Source: JAWKXU01 sp964468045 (GTDB lineage Bacteria > Pseudomonadota > Alphaproteobacteria > Sphingomonadales > Sphingomonadaceae). From it: DNA of 64,000 nt. Both the position numbers and the translations under genes were made by a program. The stretch covers positions 1 through 64,000 of the forward strand of contig CAYXTO010000003.1 in NCBI GenBank assembly GCA_964468045.1, given 5' to 3'. Each line of letters opens with the position of its first letter. The first letter of the stretch is position 1. Below, piece by piece: positions 49,717 through 58,164 of this stretch. The notes below the pieces were generated by a model, which saw nothing but the letters and a program-made list of their open reading frames with translations, had not been told where the DNA came from and ran no database searches.

Positions 49717-51309
49717 TCAGGCGGCGAACTGGTTCATCGTGTTGTCCTTGCCGGCGGCCTTCAGAGCGGCTTCACCAGCAAAGTATTCCTTGTGGTCGTC
49801 GCCGATATCGGAACCGGACATGTTCTGGTGCTTCACGCAAGCGATACCCTGGCGAATCTCCTTACGCTGCACGCCGGCAACATAACCCAGCATGCCCTGT
49901 TCGCCGAAATATTCCTTCGCGAGATTGTCGGTCGACAATGCCGCGGTGTGATAGGTCGGCAGGGTGATCAGGTGGTGGAAGATGCCGGCGCGGGCCGCCG
50001 CATCCTTCTGGAAGGTGCGGATCTTCTCGTCGGCAGCGGCCGAAAGCTCGGAGGCATCGTAATCGGCGCTCATCAGCTTCGCACGGTCATAGGCCGACAC
50101 GTCCTTGCCTTCCTTCTCCCAGGCGTCGAACACCTGCTGGCGGAAGTTGAGCGTCCAGTTGAACGAGGGCGAGTTGTTGTAAGCCAGCTTGGCATTCGGA
50201 ATGACTTCGCGAATGCGGTCGACCATGCCCGCGATCTGTTCGATATGCGGCTTCTCGGTTTCGATCCACAGCAGGTCCGCGCCGTTCTGCAGCGAGGTGA
50301 TGCAGTCCAGCACGCAGCGATCTTCGCCGGTGCCCGGGCGGAACTGGAAGAGGTTGGAAGGCAGGCGCTTGGGGCGCAGCAGCTTGCCGCCACGGTTGAT
50401 CAGCACGTCGCCAGGGTTGCCGGCGCCTTCGACTTCCTCGCAATCGAGGAAGCTGTTGTACTGGTCGCCGATGTCCCCCGGCTCGCGGGTGAAGGCGATC
50501 TGCTTGGTCAGGCCGGCGCCGAGCGAGTCGGTGCGGGCGACGATGATGCCGTCCTCAACGCCCATTTCCATGAAGGCGTAGCGCAGCGCGCGGATCTTCG
50601 CGAGGAAGTCCTCATGCGGAACGGTGACCTTGCCGTCCTGGTGGCCGCACTGCTTTTCATCGGAAACCTGGTTTTCGATCTGCAGGGCGCAGGCGCCGGC
50701 CTCGATCATCTTCTTGGCGAGCAGGTAGGTCGCTTCGGCATTGCCGAAACCGGCGTCGATGTCCGCGATGATCGGAACGACATGGGTTTCGTAATTGTCG
50801 ATCTGATGCTGGACCTGCTTGGCCTTGACTTCATCGCCAGCTTCACGGGCTGCGTCGAGTTCGCGGAACAGGAGGCCGAGCTCGCGGGCGTCAGCCTGCT
50901 TGAGGAAAGTGTAGATTTCCTCGATCAGCGCCGGAACGCTGGTCTTTTCGTGCATGGACTGGTCGGGGAGCGGGCCGAAATCGCTGCGCAGCGCGGCGAC
51001 CATCCAGCCGGAGAGGTAGATGTAGCGGCGCTTGGTGGTGCCGAAATGCTTCTTGATCGAGATCAGCTTCTGCTGGGCGACGAAGCCGTGCCAGCAGCCG
51101 AGCGACTGGGTATAGTTGGCCGGATCCGCATCATAGGCGGCCATGTCCTCGCGCATGATCTTGGCGGTGTAGCGCGCGATGTCGAGACCGGTCTTGAAGC
51201 GGTTCTGCAAGCGCATGCGCGTGACGGATTCTGCATCGATCCCACCCCAGGACGGACCCTGGGCGGAGATGTTGGAAGCAAGCTGGTCGATTTCAGCCTG
51301 ATAGGTCAT
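49717..51309 (-). CDS. aceA: Isocitrate lyase, long (about 530 aa) form
   Basis: The 530-residue glyoxylate-shunt enzyme has the active-site loop motif SDEKQCGHQDGKVTVPHEDFL, with KQCGH in place of the KKCGH of the short form, as in Pseudomonas-type long enzymes. WGGIDAESVTRMRLQ follows the N-terminus. It cleaves isocitrate to glyoxylate and succinate, which is needed to grow on the acetyl-CoA released by ring degradation. It is divergent from the ScfR-like regulator, with paired operators between. Confidence 0.96.
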   Translation of the reverse strand: MTYQAEIDQLASNISAQGPSWGGIDAESVTRMRLQNRFKTGLDIARYTAKIMREDMAAYDADPANYTQSLGCWHGFVAQQKLISIKKHFGTTKRRYIYLSGWMVAALRSDFGPLPDQSMHEKTSVPALIEEIYTFLKQADARELGLLFRELDAAREAGDEVKAKQVQHQIDNYETHVVPIIADIDAGFGNAEATYLLAKKMIEAGACALQIENQVSDEKQCGHQDGKVTVPHEDFLAKIRALRYAFMEMGVEDGIIVARTDSLGAGLTKQIAFTREPGDIGDQYNSFLDCEEVEGAGNPGDVLINRGGKLLRPKRLPSNLFQFRPGTGEDRCVLDCITSLQNGADLLWIETEKPHIEQIAGMVDRIREVIPNAKLAYNNSPSFNWTLNFRQQVFDAWEKEGKDVSAYDRAKLMSADYDASELSAAADEKIRTFQKDAAARAGIFHHLITLPTYHTAALSTDNLAKEYFGEQGMLGYVAGVQRKEIRQGIACVKHQNMSGSDIGDDHKEYFAGEAALKAAGKDNTMNQFAA

Positions 51310-51392
51310 TGATCGATTCCCATGATTTGGATTGGCGATAAGGCGCCTTTGGCGGGGATTTTAGCGCTGCAAAAGCAGGCGCGGTGTCGATA

Positions 51393-51430
51393 TGTAAAAC
51401 TTTACAAAAATATTCTGTAATATTGTAAAG
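51393..51430. promoter_or_regulatory. Paired operator in the aceA/regulator divergent region
   Basis: TGTAAA-AC-TTTACA is a perfect palindrome at 51393-51406. CTTTACAA at 51400-51407 and TTGTAAAG at 51423-51430 are inverted 8-bp arms, 15 nt apart. The segment AAAACTTTACAAA closely resembles the RamB box AA/GAACTTTGCAAA described in Corynebacterium, differing at one position. It is the probable binding site of the adjacent ScfR/RamB-like protein and lies 84-121 bp from the aceA start. Confidence 0.65.
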
Positions 51431-51460
51431 AGCGTCACCAACGTTACGGATTCGGAAACC

Positions 51461-52864
51461 ATGGCCCGCAATGCAATCTATATGGGACCGCGCCTCAAGC
51501 GCCTGCGCCGCGATCTGGCGCTGACCCAATCCAACATGGCGGCCGATCTGGAAATCTCGCCTTCCTATGTCGCGCTGATGGAACGCAATCAGCGGCCGAT
51601 CACGGCGGAACTGCTGCTCAAGCTCGCGAAGACCTATCGTATCGACATCGCCGCGCTGGCCGATGACGGCGGGGAAGAGCTGGCAGGGCGGCTGCAGGCC
51701 GTGCTGCGCGAACCGATCTTCGCCGATATCGACCTGCCCGCGCTGGATGTCGCCGACATCGCCACCAGCTATCCCGGCTTCGCGGAAGCGCTGCTGCGGC
51801 TTCACACCGCCTATGGGGAAGAGCAGCTGGCGCTGGCGCACAACCGCGAGCTGACCAGCGGACCGGGCGATGCGGCGGCCCTGTCCGATCCGGTGGCGGA
51901 GGCGCGCAATTTCCTGGCGGCCCGGCGCAATTGCTTTCCCGCTCTGGATGACAGCGCGCAGGCCGTCGCGGAAGAGGTATCCGGGCTGGACGCGCTGGTG
52001 GCCCGGCTCAAGGACCGGCACGGCTTGCGGGTGCGCTTCGTGGACCCGGAGCTGATGCTAGGCTCGCTGCGCTGGCATGACAGCCATCGCGAGCAGGTGT
52101 TCGTCAGCCGGCTGCTGGATCATGCGGCGCGCAAGTTCCAGCTGGCCTTGCAACTCGCCCTGCTGGAAGGGCGTGGCGTGGTGGACCGGCAATTGGCGGA
52201 CGGCCGCTTCGGCAGCGACAATGCCCGCCGTCTCGCGCGCAGGGCGCTGTTGAACTACTGGGCGGCCGCCTTGCTGATGCCCTATCGCCCCTTCGCCAAG
52301 GCGGCCCGGCAATATCGACACGATGTCGAGGCTTTGTCGCGCGAATTCGGGGCAAGCTTCGAGCAGGTGGCCCACCGACTGACCACCTTGCAGAAGCCGG
52401 GCGAGGAAGGGGTTCCCTTCTTCTTCCTGCGGATCGACCGCGCGGGCAATGTGTCCAAGCGGCTCGACGGGGCCGGGTTTCCCTTCGCTCGCCATGGCGG
52501 GGCCTGTCCGCTATGGAACGTGCATACCGCCTGCGAGACGCCAGGCCGAATCGTGACGCAGTGGCTGGAATTGCCGGATGGGCAGCGCTTCTTTTCCCTC
52601 GCACGCACGGTGAGCGCGGGCGGGGGCGCATACAATGCGCCGGTCGCGCGGCGCACGGTCGCTCTGGCCTGCGGGGCGGAGCATGCCCCGCTACTGGTCT
52701 ATGCGGACGGGCGGCAGGAAGACGAATCGACGCCGATCGGTGTGGCTTGCCACCTGTGCCATCGCCCGCGCTGCATCGCCCGGGCCGCGCCGCCGATCGG
52801 GCGGGAGATGCGGCCGGACGATTTCCGCGACACCGGGTTGCCCTTTGCCTTCGCCGGCGACTAG
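51461..52864 (+). CDS. ScfR/RamB-type transcriptional regulator of acetate/glyoxylate genes
   Basis: The 467-residue protein has an XRE-type HTH at the N-terminus (GPRLKRLRRDLALTQSNMAADLEISPSYVALMERNQRPI). A central IrrE-like/DUF2083 region follows, and a C-terminal part contains Cys-x2-Cys pairs in VACHLCHRPRCIARA that may bind a metal. RamB and ScfR proteins regulate isocitrate lyase and short-chain acyl metabolism. It is divergent from aceA with 151 bp between starts. Confidence 0.92.
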   Translation: MARNAIYMGPRLKRLRRDLALTQSNMAADLEISPSYVALMERNQRPITAELLLKLAKTYRIDIAALADDGGEELAGRLQAVLREPIFADIDLPALDVADIATSYPGFAEALLRLHTAYGEEQLALAHNRELTSGPGDAAALSDPVAEARNFLAARRNCFPALDDSAQAVAEEVSGLDALVARLKDRHGLRVRFVDPELMLGSLRWHDSHREQVFVSRLLDHAARKFQLALQLALLEGRGVVDRQLADGRFGSDNARRLARRALLNYWAAALLMPYRPFAKAARQYRHDVEALSREFGASFEQVAHRLTTLQKPGEEGVPFFFLRIDRAGNVSKRLDGAGFPFARHGGACPLWNVHTACETPGRIVTQWLELPDGQRFFSLARTVSAGGGAYNAPVARRTVALACGAEHAPLLVYADGRQEDESTPIGVACHLCHRPRCIARAAPPIGREMRPDDFRDTGLPFAFAGD

Positions 52865-52889
52865 GGTCACGACTCTAAGGGCAGGGCGG

Positions 52890-55379
52890 TCAGACCACGA
52901 AATTCACCAGCCGCTTGGGCACGTAGATCACGCGCCGCTCGGTCTTGCCCTCGAGATAGGGTGCGACCTTGTCCTCCGCGCGGGCCGTGGCCACCACGTC
53001 GGCTTCCCCGGCGTCGGCTGCTATGTCGATAGTGCCGCGCAGCTTGCCGTTCACCTGGATCGAATAGGTGATCTCATCCTTCACCAGGAAGGCGGGATCG
53101 GGTTCGGGCCAGCTTTCGAAGAAGATGCTGCGAGTGCCCCCGAAGGCATGGCGCCACAGCAGTTCGGCCATGTGCGGCGCGAAGGAGCCGAGCACCTTGG
53201 CGAATTCGGCCATGACATAACGCATGACCGGCAGTTCACCCGCCTCCGCCTCGTTCACCAGCGGGCGCAGTTCGCCTATGAAGCCGTGCAGGCGCGCCAC
53301 CGCATTGTGGAATGCGCGCCGTTCTTCGATATCGGCCGCCACTTCCAGCGCCAGCTTTGCCAGCTCGCCCATCGCCTTGCGTTCGCGACCCGTGACGATC
53401 TCGGGCAAGGTGGGCGGAGTATCGCCCGCCAGCTTGCCGCACAGGTCCCAGATCTGGGCGAGGAAGCGTTGCTTGCCTTCGATCCCGGAATCGTTCCAGT
53501 CGATATCGCGGCGCAACGGGGTATCCGCCAGGATGTAGAGCCGCAGCGCATCGGCGCCGTATCTGTCGATGGTCTCGGTCGGCACCACGACATTGCCCTT
53601 GGACTTGGACATCTTGGAGCCGCCGAGGCGGACCATGCCGTTGTCCAGGAAGTTGCGGACCGGCTCCGGCTCCGGCGTGCGGCCGATGTCGTGCAGGAAG
53701 CGGCTGATGAAGCGGAAATAGATCAGATGCTGGGAGGCATGCTCCAGCCCGCCGACATAATAGTCGATCGGCATCCATTCATCCGCATGTTCCTTGGTCC
53801 AGGGCGCGTCCGTATTCCTCGCGTCGAGGAAGCGCCAGGCGTACCAGGATGAGCACATGAAAGTGTCCATCGTGTCGGTTTCGCGCCGGGCCGGCTCGCC
53901 GGTGCCGGGCCAGGTGGTCTCGACGAAGCCGGGTGCGCTGGCCATGGCCGCGCCCGAGCCTTTGCTGAAATCGGGGTTGCTCGGCAGGATCACCGGCAAG
54001 TCCGGCGCCTTGGCCCAGCCATGCTGCTCCGAATGGATCATCGGGATCGGCGCCCCCCAGAAGCGCTGGCGGGAGATCAGCCAGTCACGCAGGCGGAAGT
54101 TGACCTTGCGGCGGCCGAGGCCCTGCTCAGCTACGTAATCGATGATCTTTTGCTTGGCTTCCTCGCTGCGCATGCCGGTGAAGGGGCCGGAATCATGCAT
54201 GAATCCGGGATCGGTATAGGCTTCGGACAGTGCGACGGGTTCCGCGCCGGCCTTCGGCAGGATCACCTGCTTGATCGGCAGCCCTTCGGATACCGCGAAA
54301 GAGAAGTCGCGCGCGTCATGGGCGGGCACGTTCATGATCGCCCCGGAACCATAGCCGCCCAGCACATATTCGCTGACATAGATCGGCACGATCTCGTCGG
54401 TCAGCGGGTTGCGGCAGGATCGGCCCAGCGCGACGCCGGTGCGCTCCGCGCTTTCGCGCTCCACCTCGCCGCGCCCGCTGGCCCATTCGGCATAGTTCGC
54501 CACGGCGTCCTTCTGCTCCGGGCTGGCCAGTTTCAGCGCCAGCGGATGCTCCGGCGCCAGCGTGACCGAAGTCACGCCGAACAGCGTGTCGGCGCGGGTG
54601 GTGTAGACGGTGATGGCGGCATCGCCGCCTTCCACCGGAAAGTCGATCTCCACGCCTTCGCTGCGCCCGATCCAGCCCTTCTGGACGGCGATCGCCTCGT
54701 CCGACCAGTAGCCGCGCAGGCTTTCCAGCCCGTCCCACAGCGCCTGGGCGTATTTGGTGATGCGGATATACCATTGCGGCAGCAGGCGGCGCTCGATCAC
54801 CGCGCCGGAGCGCCAGCCGCGCCCGTCGATCACCTGCTCGTTGGCCAGCACGGTTTCGTCGACCGGGTCCCAGTTCACCCAGCCTTCGGCGCGATAGACC
54901 AGATCATGGTCGTAAAGCTCCTGGAACAGCCACTGGGTCCACTTGTAATATTCCGGCGAGGCGGAATTGATCTCATGGGTGAGATCGAAGGAGAAGCCGA
55001 CCCGGTTGAGCTGCTCGTCCTTCATCTTGCGGATGTTCTCCGCGGTCCACAGCGCGGGATCGACATTGTTCTGGATCGCGGCGTTTTCGGCGGGCAAGCC
55101 GAATGCGTCCCAGCCCAGCGGATGCAGCACATTATAGCCGCGCAGGCGGGAAAGCCGCGCGATCACGTCGGAGATCGTATAGACCCGGACATGGCCCATA
55201 TGCGCATTGCCGGACGGATAGGGGAACATGCCCAGCACATAGCGGCGTTTGGCATTACCGCTGTCGAGATCGCAGCGATCGACATTCTCCGCGGCCCAGT
55301 GGGACCGCGCCGTTTCCTCGATCTCCGCGAATGCGGATCTGTAGGGCTGCGACAACACGCTGTCTGACATCAATTCCAT
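52890..55379 (-). CDS. leuS: Leucyl-tRNA synthetase
   Basis: The protein has about 829 residues from MELMSDSVLSQ (ATG 55379); an ATG at 55370 is equally plausible. The class I motifs are GNAHMGHV (HIGH) and GGSKMSKSKGN (KMSKS). CP1 editing-domain sequence is present (VYTTRADTLFGVT). It charges tRNA-Leu. The N-terminus (YRSAFAEIEETARSHWAAENVDRCD) seems unlike that of ordinary alphaproteobacterial LeuRS, and the usual neighbours lptE and holA are missing, so it may be an additional or transferred copy. It is convergent with the regulator. Confidence 0.93.
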   Translation of the reverse strand: MELMSDSVLSQPYRSAFAEIEETARSHWAAENVDRCDLDSGNAKRRYVLGMFPYPSGNAHMGHVRVYTISDVIARLSRLRGYNVLHPLGWDAFGLPAENAAIQNNVDPALWTAENIRKMKDEQLNRVGFSFDLTHEINSASPEYYKWTQWLFQELYDHDLVYRAEGWVNWDPVDETVLANEQVIDGRGWRSGAVIERRLLPQWYIRITKYAQALWDGLESLRGYWSDEAIAVQKGWIGRSEGVEIDFPVEGGDAAITVYTTRADTLFGVTSVTLAPEHPLALKLASPEQKDAVANYAEWASGRGEVERESAERTGVALGRSCRNPLTDEIVPIYVSEYVLGGYGSGAIMNVPAHDARDFSFAVSEGLPIKQVILPKAGAEPVALSEAYTDPGFMHDSGPFTGMRSEEAKQKIIDYVAEQGLGRRKVNFRLRDWLISRQRFWGAPIPMIHSEQHGWAKAPDLPVILPSNPDFSKGSGAAMASAPGFVETTWPGTGEPARRETDTMDTFMCSSWYAWRFLDARNTDAPWTKEHADEWMPIDYYVGGLEHASQHLIYFRFISRFLHDIGRTPEPEPVRNFLDNGMVRLGGSKMSKSKGNVVVPTETIDRYGADALRLYILADTPLRRDIDWNDSGIEGKQRFLAQIWDLCGKLAGDTPPTLPEIVTGRERKAMGELAKLALEVAADIEERRAFHNAVARLHGFIGELRPLVNEAEAGELPVMRYVMAEFAKVLGSFAPHMAELLWRHAFGGTRSIFFESWPEPDPAFLVKDEITYSIQVNGKLRGTIDIAADAGEADVVATARAEDKVAPYLEGKTERRVIYVPKRLVNFVV

Positions 55380-55616
55380 CCGGCTAAGTAAGGCAGTGCC
55401 CTCTATGCGGATCGTCCGGGCAGGGCAACCGGGCTTTGCACTGGCGGTGTCATACGGCGCTTGTAGCCTGTCACGGCTTCGGCACCCGTTGACCCGGATA
55501 TGGTGCGAAATCGGCTTGGGTGCGGGATAGCGGGACGGGTTGAAAGGCGCTATGAATCGCCCATTGCGCGACGTGCCCGTCCAGCGCTGCATCAACAGGA
55601 ATGAGAGGACCCCGAG

Positions 55617-57101
55617 ATGAACGACATGACGCCCGGGCATATTGCCCATCCGGACCGTTTCTACATTGGCGGGGAATGGGTCGAGCCCAGCGGCAGCACC
55701 AAGTTCGACGTGATCACGCCCTCTACCGAGGAGTTGTTCGTCTCGGTCGCGGAAGCGCAGACCGCCGATGTGGACAAGGCGGTCGCTGCGGCCCGTCACG
55801 CGTTCGACAAGGGGCCGTGGCCGCGCATGAGCCATGCGGAGCGCGCTGCATATGTCGCCAAGTTTGCCGATCATATTCAGGATGGTGCGCCGGGCATGGC
55901 GCGCGCCTGGGCCAGTGAAATGGGTATCGTCGCGCCTTTCGCCGAATTGATGATGGGCAGCGTCGCCGACACCTACCGTTTCTATGCCGGCCTTGCCGAC
56001 ACCTTCGAATGGGAAGAGCGCCATCCGGCCAAAAGCGCGGAAGTGGCGCTGCTGGTGCGCGAGCCGGTGGGCGTGGTGGGCGCGATCATCCCCTGGAACG
56101 GCCCGCCGATCCTGATCGCATGGAAGATTGCCCCGGCCTTGCTGGCGGGCTGCACCGTGGTGCTCAAGGCATCGCCGGAAGCGCCGAGCGCGGCCTATGC
56201 CGTGGCCGAGATCGCGGAAAAGATCGGCCTGCCGCCGGGCGTGCTGAACGTGATCACGGCCGATCGGGAAGTTTCGGAAGCGCTGGTGCGGCATCCTGGC
56301 GTCGACAAGATCACCTTCACCGGCTCCAGCGCCGCAGGCAAGCGGGTCGCGTCGATCTGCGGGGAGCGGATCGCGCGTTGCACGCTGGAACTCGGCGGAA
56401 AGTCGGCGGCGGTCGTGCTGGAGGATATCGATGCGGGAACCGTGGCTCAGGCGATGGCGCAGAACGCCTCCTTCATGACCGGGCAGGTTTGCGCCGCGCT
56501 GACCCGCCTGGTCGTGCCGCGCAGCCGCTATGATGAGCTGGCCGACGCGCTTTCGGCTGCGTTCCGGGGCATTCGCGTGGGCGATCCGCTGCAGCAGGGC
56601 ACGCAGATGGGGCCGCTCGCCATGTCGCGCCAGCGCGACCGGGTGGAGCATTATCTCCAGGTCGGCCGCGCGGAAGGCGCGAAGGTGATCGTAGGGGGCG
56701 GGCGCCCGGCCGAGATGGAGCGCGGCTATTTCATCGAGCCGACGGTCTTCACCAATGTCGATCCGCACGCCACGATCGCGCAGGAGGAGATCTTCGGCCC
56801 GGTCGTCAGCATGATTGCCGCCGACAGCGAGGAACACGCCATCGACATCGCCAACGACACGGTGTTCGGCCTGTCCGGCTCGGTCTTCACCAACGATCCC
56901 GAGCGGGCCTATCGAGTCGCCCGGCAGATGCGCACGGGCACGGTCGGGCATAATGGCGCGACCGGGGACTTCTTCTCCATCGCCTTCGGCGGCTTCAAGC
57001 AATCCGGCATCGGGCGCGAAGGCGGCGTGGAAGGGCTGAAGCCGTTCCTCGAGGCCAAGACCATCCTGCTGCACGGCGCGCCCACTCACCTCAAGGGGTG
57101 A
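55617..57101 (+). CDS. Aldehyde dehydrogenase, third paralogue
   Basis: The 494-residue ALDH has VGVVGAIIPWNGPPILIAWKIAPAL, GSSAAGKRV, LELGGKSAAVVLEDI and the catalytic Cys in MTGQVCAALTR. It resembles the two other ALDHs in the window but has no catabolic neighbours. The substrate is unknown. It is divergent from leuS across 237 bp, in which no convincing operator was seen, and is followed closely by a convergent esterase. Confidence 0.92.
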   Translation: MNDMTPGHIAHPDRFYIGGEWVEPSGSTKFDVITPSTEELFVSVAEAQTADVDKAVAAARHAFDKGPWPRMSHAERAAYVAKFADHIQDGAPGMARAWASEMGIVAPFAELMMGSVADTYRFYAGLADTFEWEERHPAKSAEVALLVREPVGVVGAIIPWNGPPILIAWKIAPALLAGCTVVLKASPEAPSAAYAVAEIAEKIGLPPGVLNVITADREVSEALVRHPGVDKITFTGSSAAGKRVASICGERIARCTLELGGKSAAVVLEDIDAGTVAQAMAQNASFMTGQVCAALTRLVVPRSRYDELADALSAAFRGIRVGDPLQQGTQMGPLAMSRQRDRVEHYLQVGRAEGAKVIVGGGRPAEMERGYFIEPTVFTNVDPHATIAQEEIFGPVVSMIAADSEEHAIDIANDTVFGLSGSVFTNDPERAYRVARQMRTGTVGHNGATGDFFSIAFGGFKQSGIGREGGVEGLKPFLEAKTILLHGAPTHLKG

Positions 57102-57116
57102 GGGCGCCGCGCGTTC

Positions 57117-58058
57117 TCAGGCTTGCCGGAGGAACAGATGCACTCCGGCAAGCGCCGTATCGAGATTCTTCGTCACCGAAGGAAGGGCGGCGCGCATGAT
57201 CGCGAAATTATGCACCACGCCCTCTGCCTCCAGCAGCAGCATGGGGACACCGGCTTCCGCCAGCCGGGCGGCATAGGCGCGCCCCTGATCGCGCAGCGGA
57301 TCGAGTGATGCGGTGTGGATCACGGCAGGGGGCAGGCCGGCGGCCGCGCCCTTGATCGGCGATGCGCGCCAGCTCTCCGCATCGGGAGCATAAAGGCCGT
57401 TGAACCACACGATCTCGCGGGTTTCGAGGAAATAGCCCTTCGCGAATTCGCGCAGGGAACCATAGCTGCCGGCACTCAAGTCCACCGTGGGATAGATCAG
57501 CCATTGGCAGATCACCGGGACAGCGGCCGCTTCGTCTCGCAGCGCCATCGCCGTAATGGCCGCAAGCGCGCCGCCGGCGCTGTCCCCGGCAAGGACGAGG
57601 CCGGAGACAGCGAAGCCCAGCTCCGCGGGGCTGGCGGCGATCCAGCGGGCGGCCGCTTCGCAATCGTCTGGCCCGGCCGGCCAGGGATGCTCCGGCGCGA
57701 GCCGGTAATCCAACGCGATCACGGGCAGATCCAGCTCCTTCGCGATATGGCTGCATAGCGAAGCATGGCTGTCGAGATCGCCGATCACGAAGCCGCCGCC
57801 GTGGAAATAGAGCAGGGCGGTCGAAAATCCCCGGCTTTCGCGCGCGTCGTACAGCCGCAGCGGCAGCGGATCACCGCCGGGGCCGGGGATGCTCCAGTCC
57901 CGGCGCACCGCCAGCGGCACTTCGGGAAGATCGAGCCGCGCGGAGCGGCGCATCACCTCCCGTGCCCCTTCCGGCCCCAGTTCCGTCACCGAAGGAGCCG
58001 CAAGCTCCCTGATCTTCTGGAGCAGGAACTGGACGTCGGGACGAATGAAATGGCTCAT
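57117..58058 (-). CDS. Alpha/beta hydrolase, HSL-type esterase
   Basis: The 313-residue esterase has the oxyanion motif YFHGGGFVIGD, the nucleophile elbow LAGDSAGGALAAI, and a C-terminal His in GVVHNFAIM. It starts MSHFIRPDVQF. It is a family IV carboxylesterase relative of the one at 13.4-14.4 kb. The substrate is unknown. Confidence 0.92.
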   Translation of the reverse strand: MSHFIRPDVQFLLQKIRELAAPSVTELGPEGAREVMRRSARLDLPEVPLAVRRDWSIPGPGGDPLPLRLYDARESRGFSTALLYFHGGGFVIGDLDSHASLCSHIAKELDLPVIALDYRLAPEHPWPAGPDDCEAAARWIAASPAELGFAVSGLVLAGDSAGGALAAITAMALRDEAAAVPVICQWLIYPTVDLSAGSYGSLREFAKGYFLETREIVWFNGLYAPDAESWRASPIKGAAAGLPPAVIHTASLDPLRDQGRAYAARLAEAGVPMLLLEAEGVVHNFAIMRAALPSVTKNLDTALAGVHLFLRQA

Positions 58059-58103
58059 GGAAGCTCCCGGCTATGCTGCGATGCAATATAACCGGGAGAA
58101 CGG

Positions 58104-58125
58104 CGCAGGCAACCGGGTGCCTGCG
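58104..58125 (-). terminator. Hairpin after acetyl-CoA synthetase
   Basis: CGCAGGCA and TGCCTGCG are perfect 8-bp arms with a 6-nt loop, about 40 nt beyond the acs stop codon on the minus strand. No T-run follows, so it is only a possible terminator. Confidence 0.35.
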
Positions 58126-58164
58126 TCCCTCTCTGTGCCCTGTCTGCGCGCGTTCCGTGCCGTT

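Noticed and set aside
49699..51312. Long plus-strand frame of 537 residues
   Set aside because: It is antisense to isocitrate lyase, whose family match is certain. The frame has no recognisable motifs and reflects high-GC codon bias.
52890..57089. One 1399-residue minus-strand reading frame, suggesting a fusion of LeuRS with an aldehyde-dehydrogenase-like part
   Set aside because: The N-terminal half is the antisense shadow of the plus-strand aldehyde dehydrogenase at 55617-57101. The LeuRS family sequence starts only near 55379.
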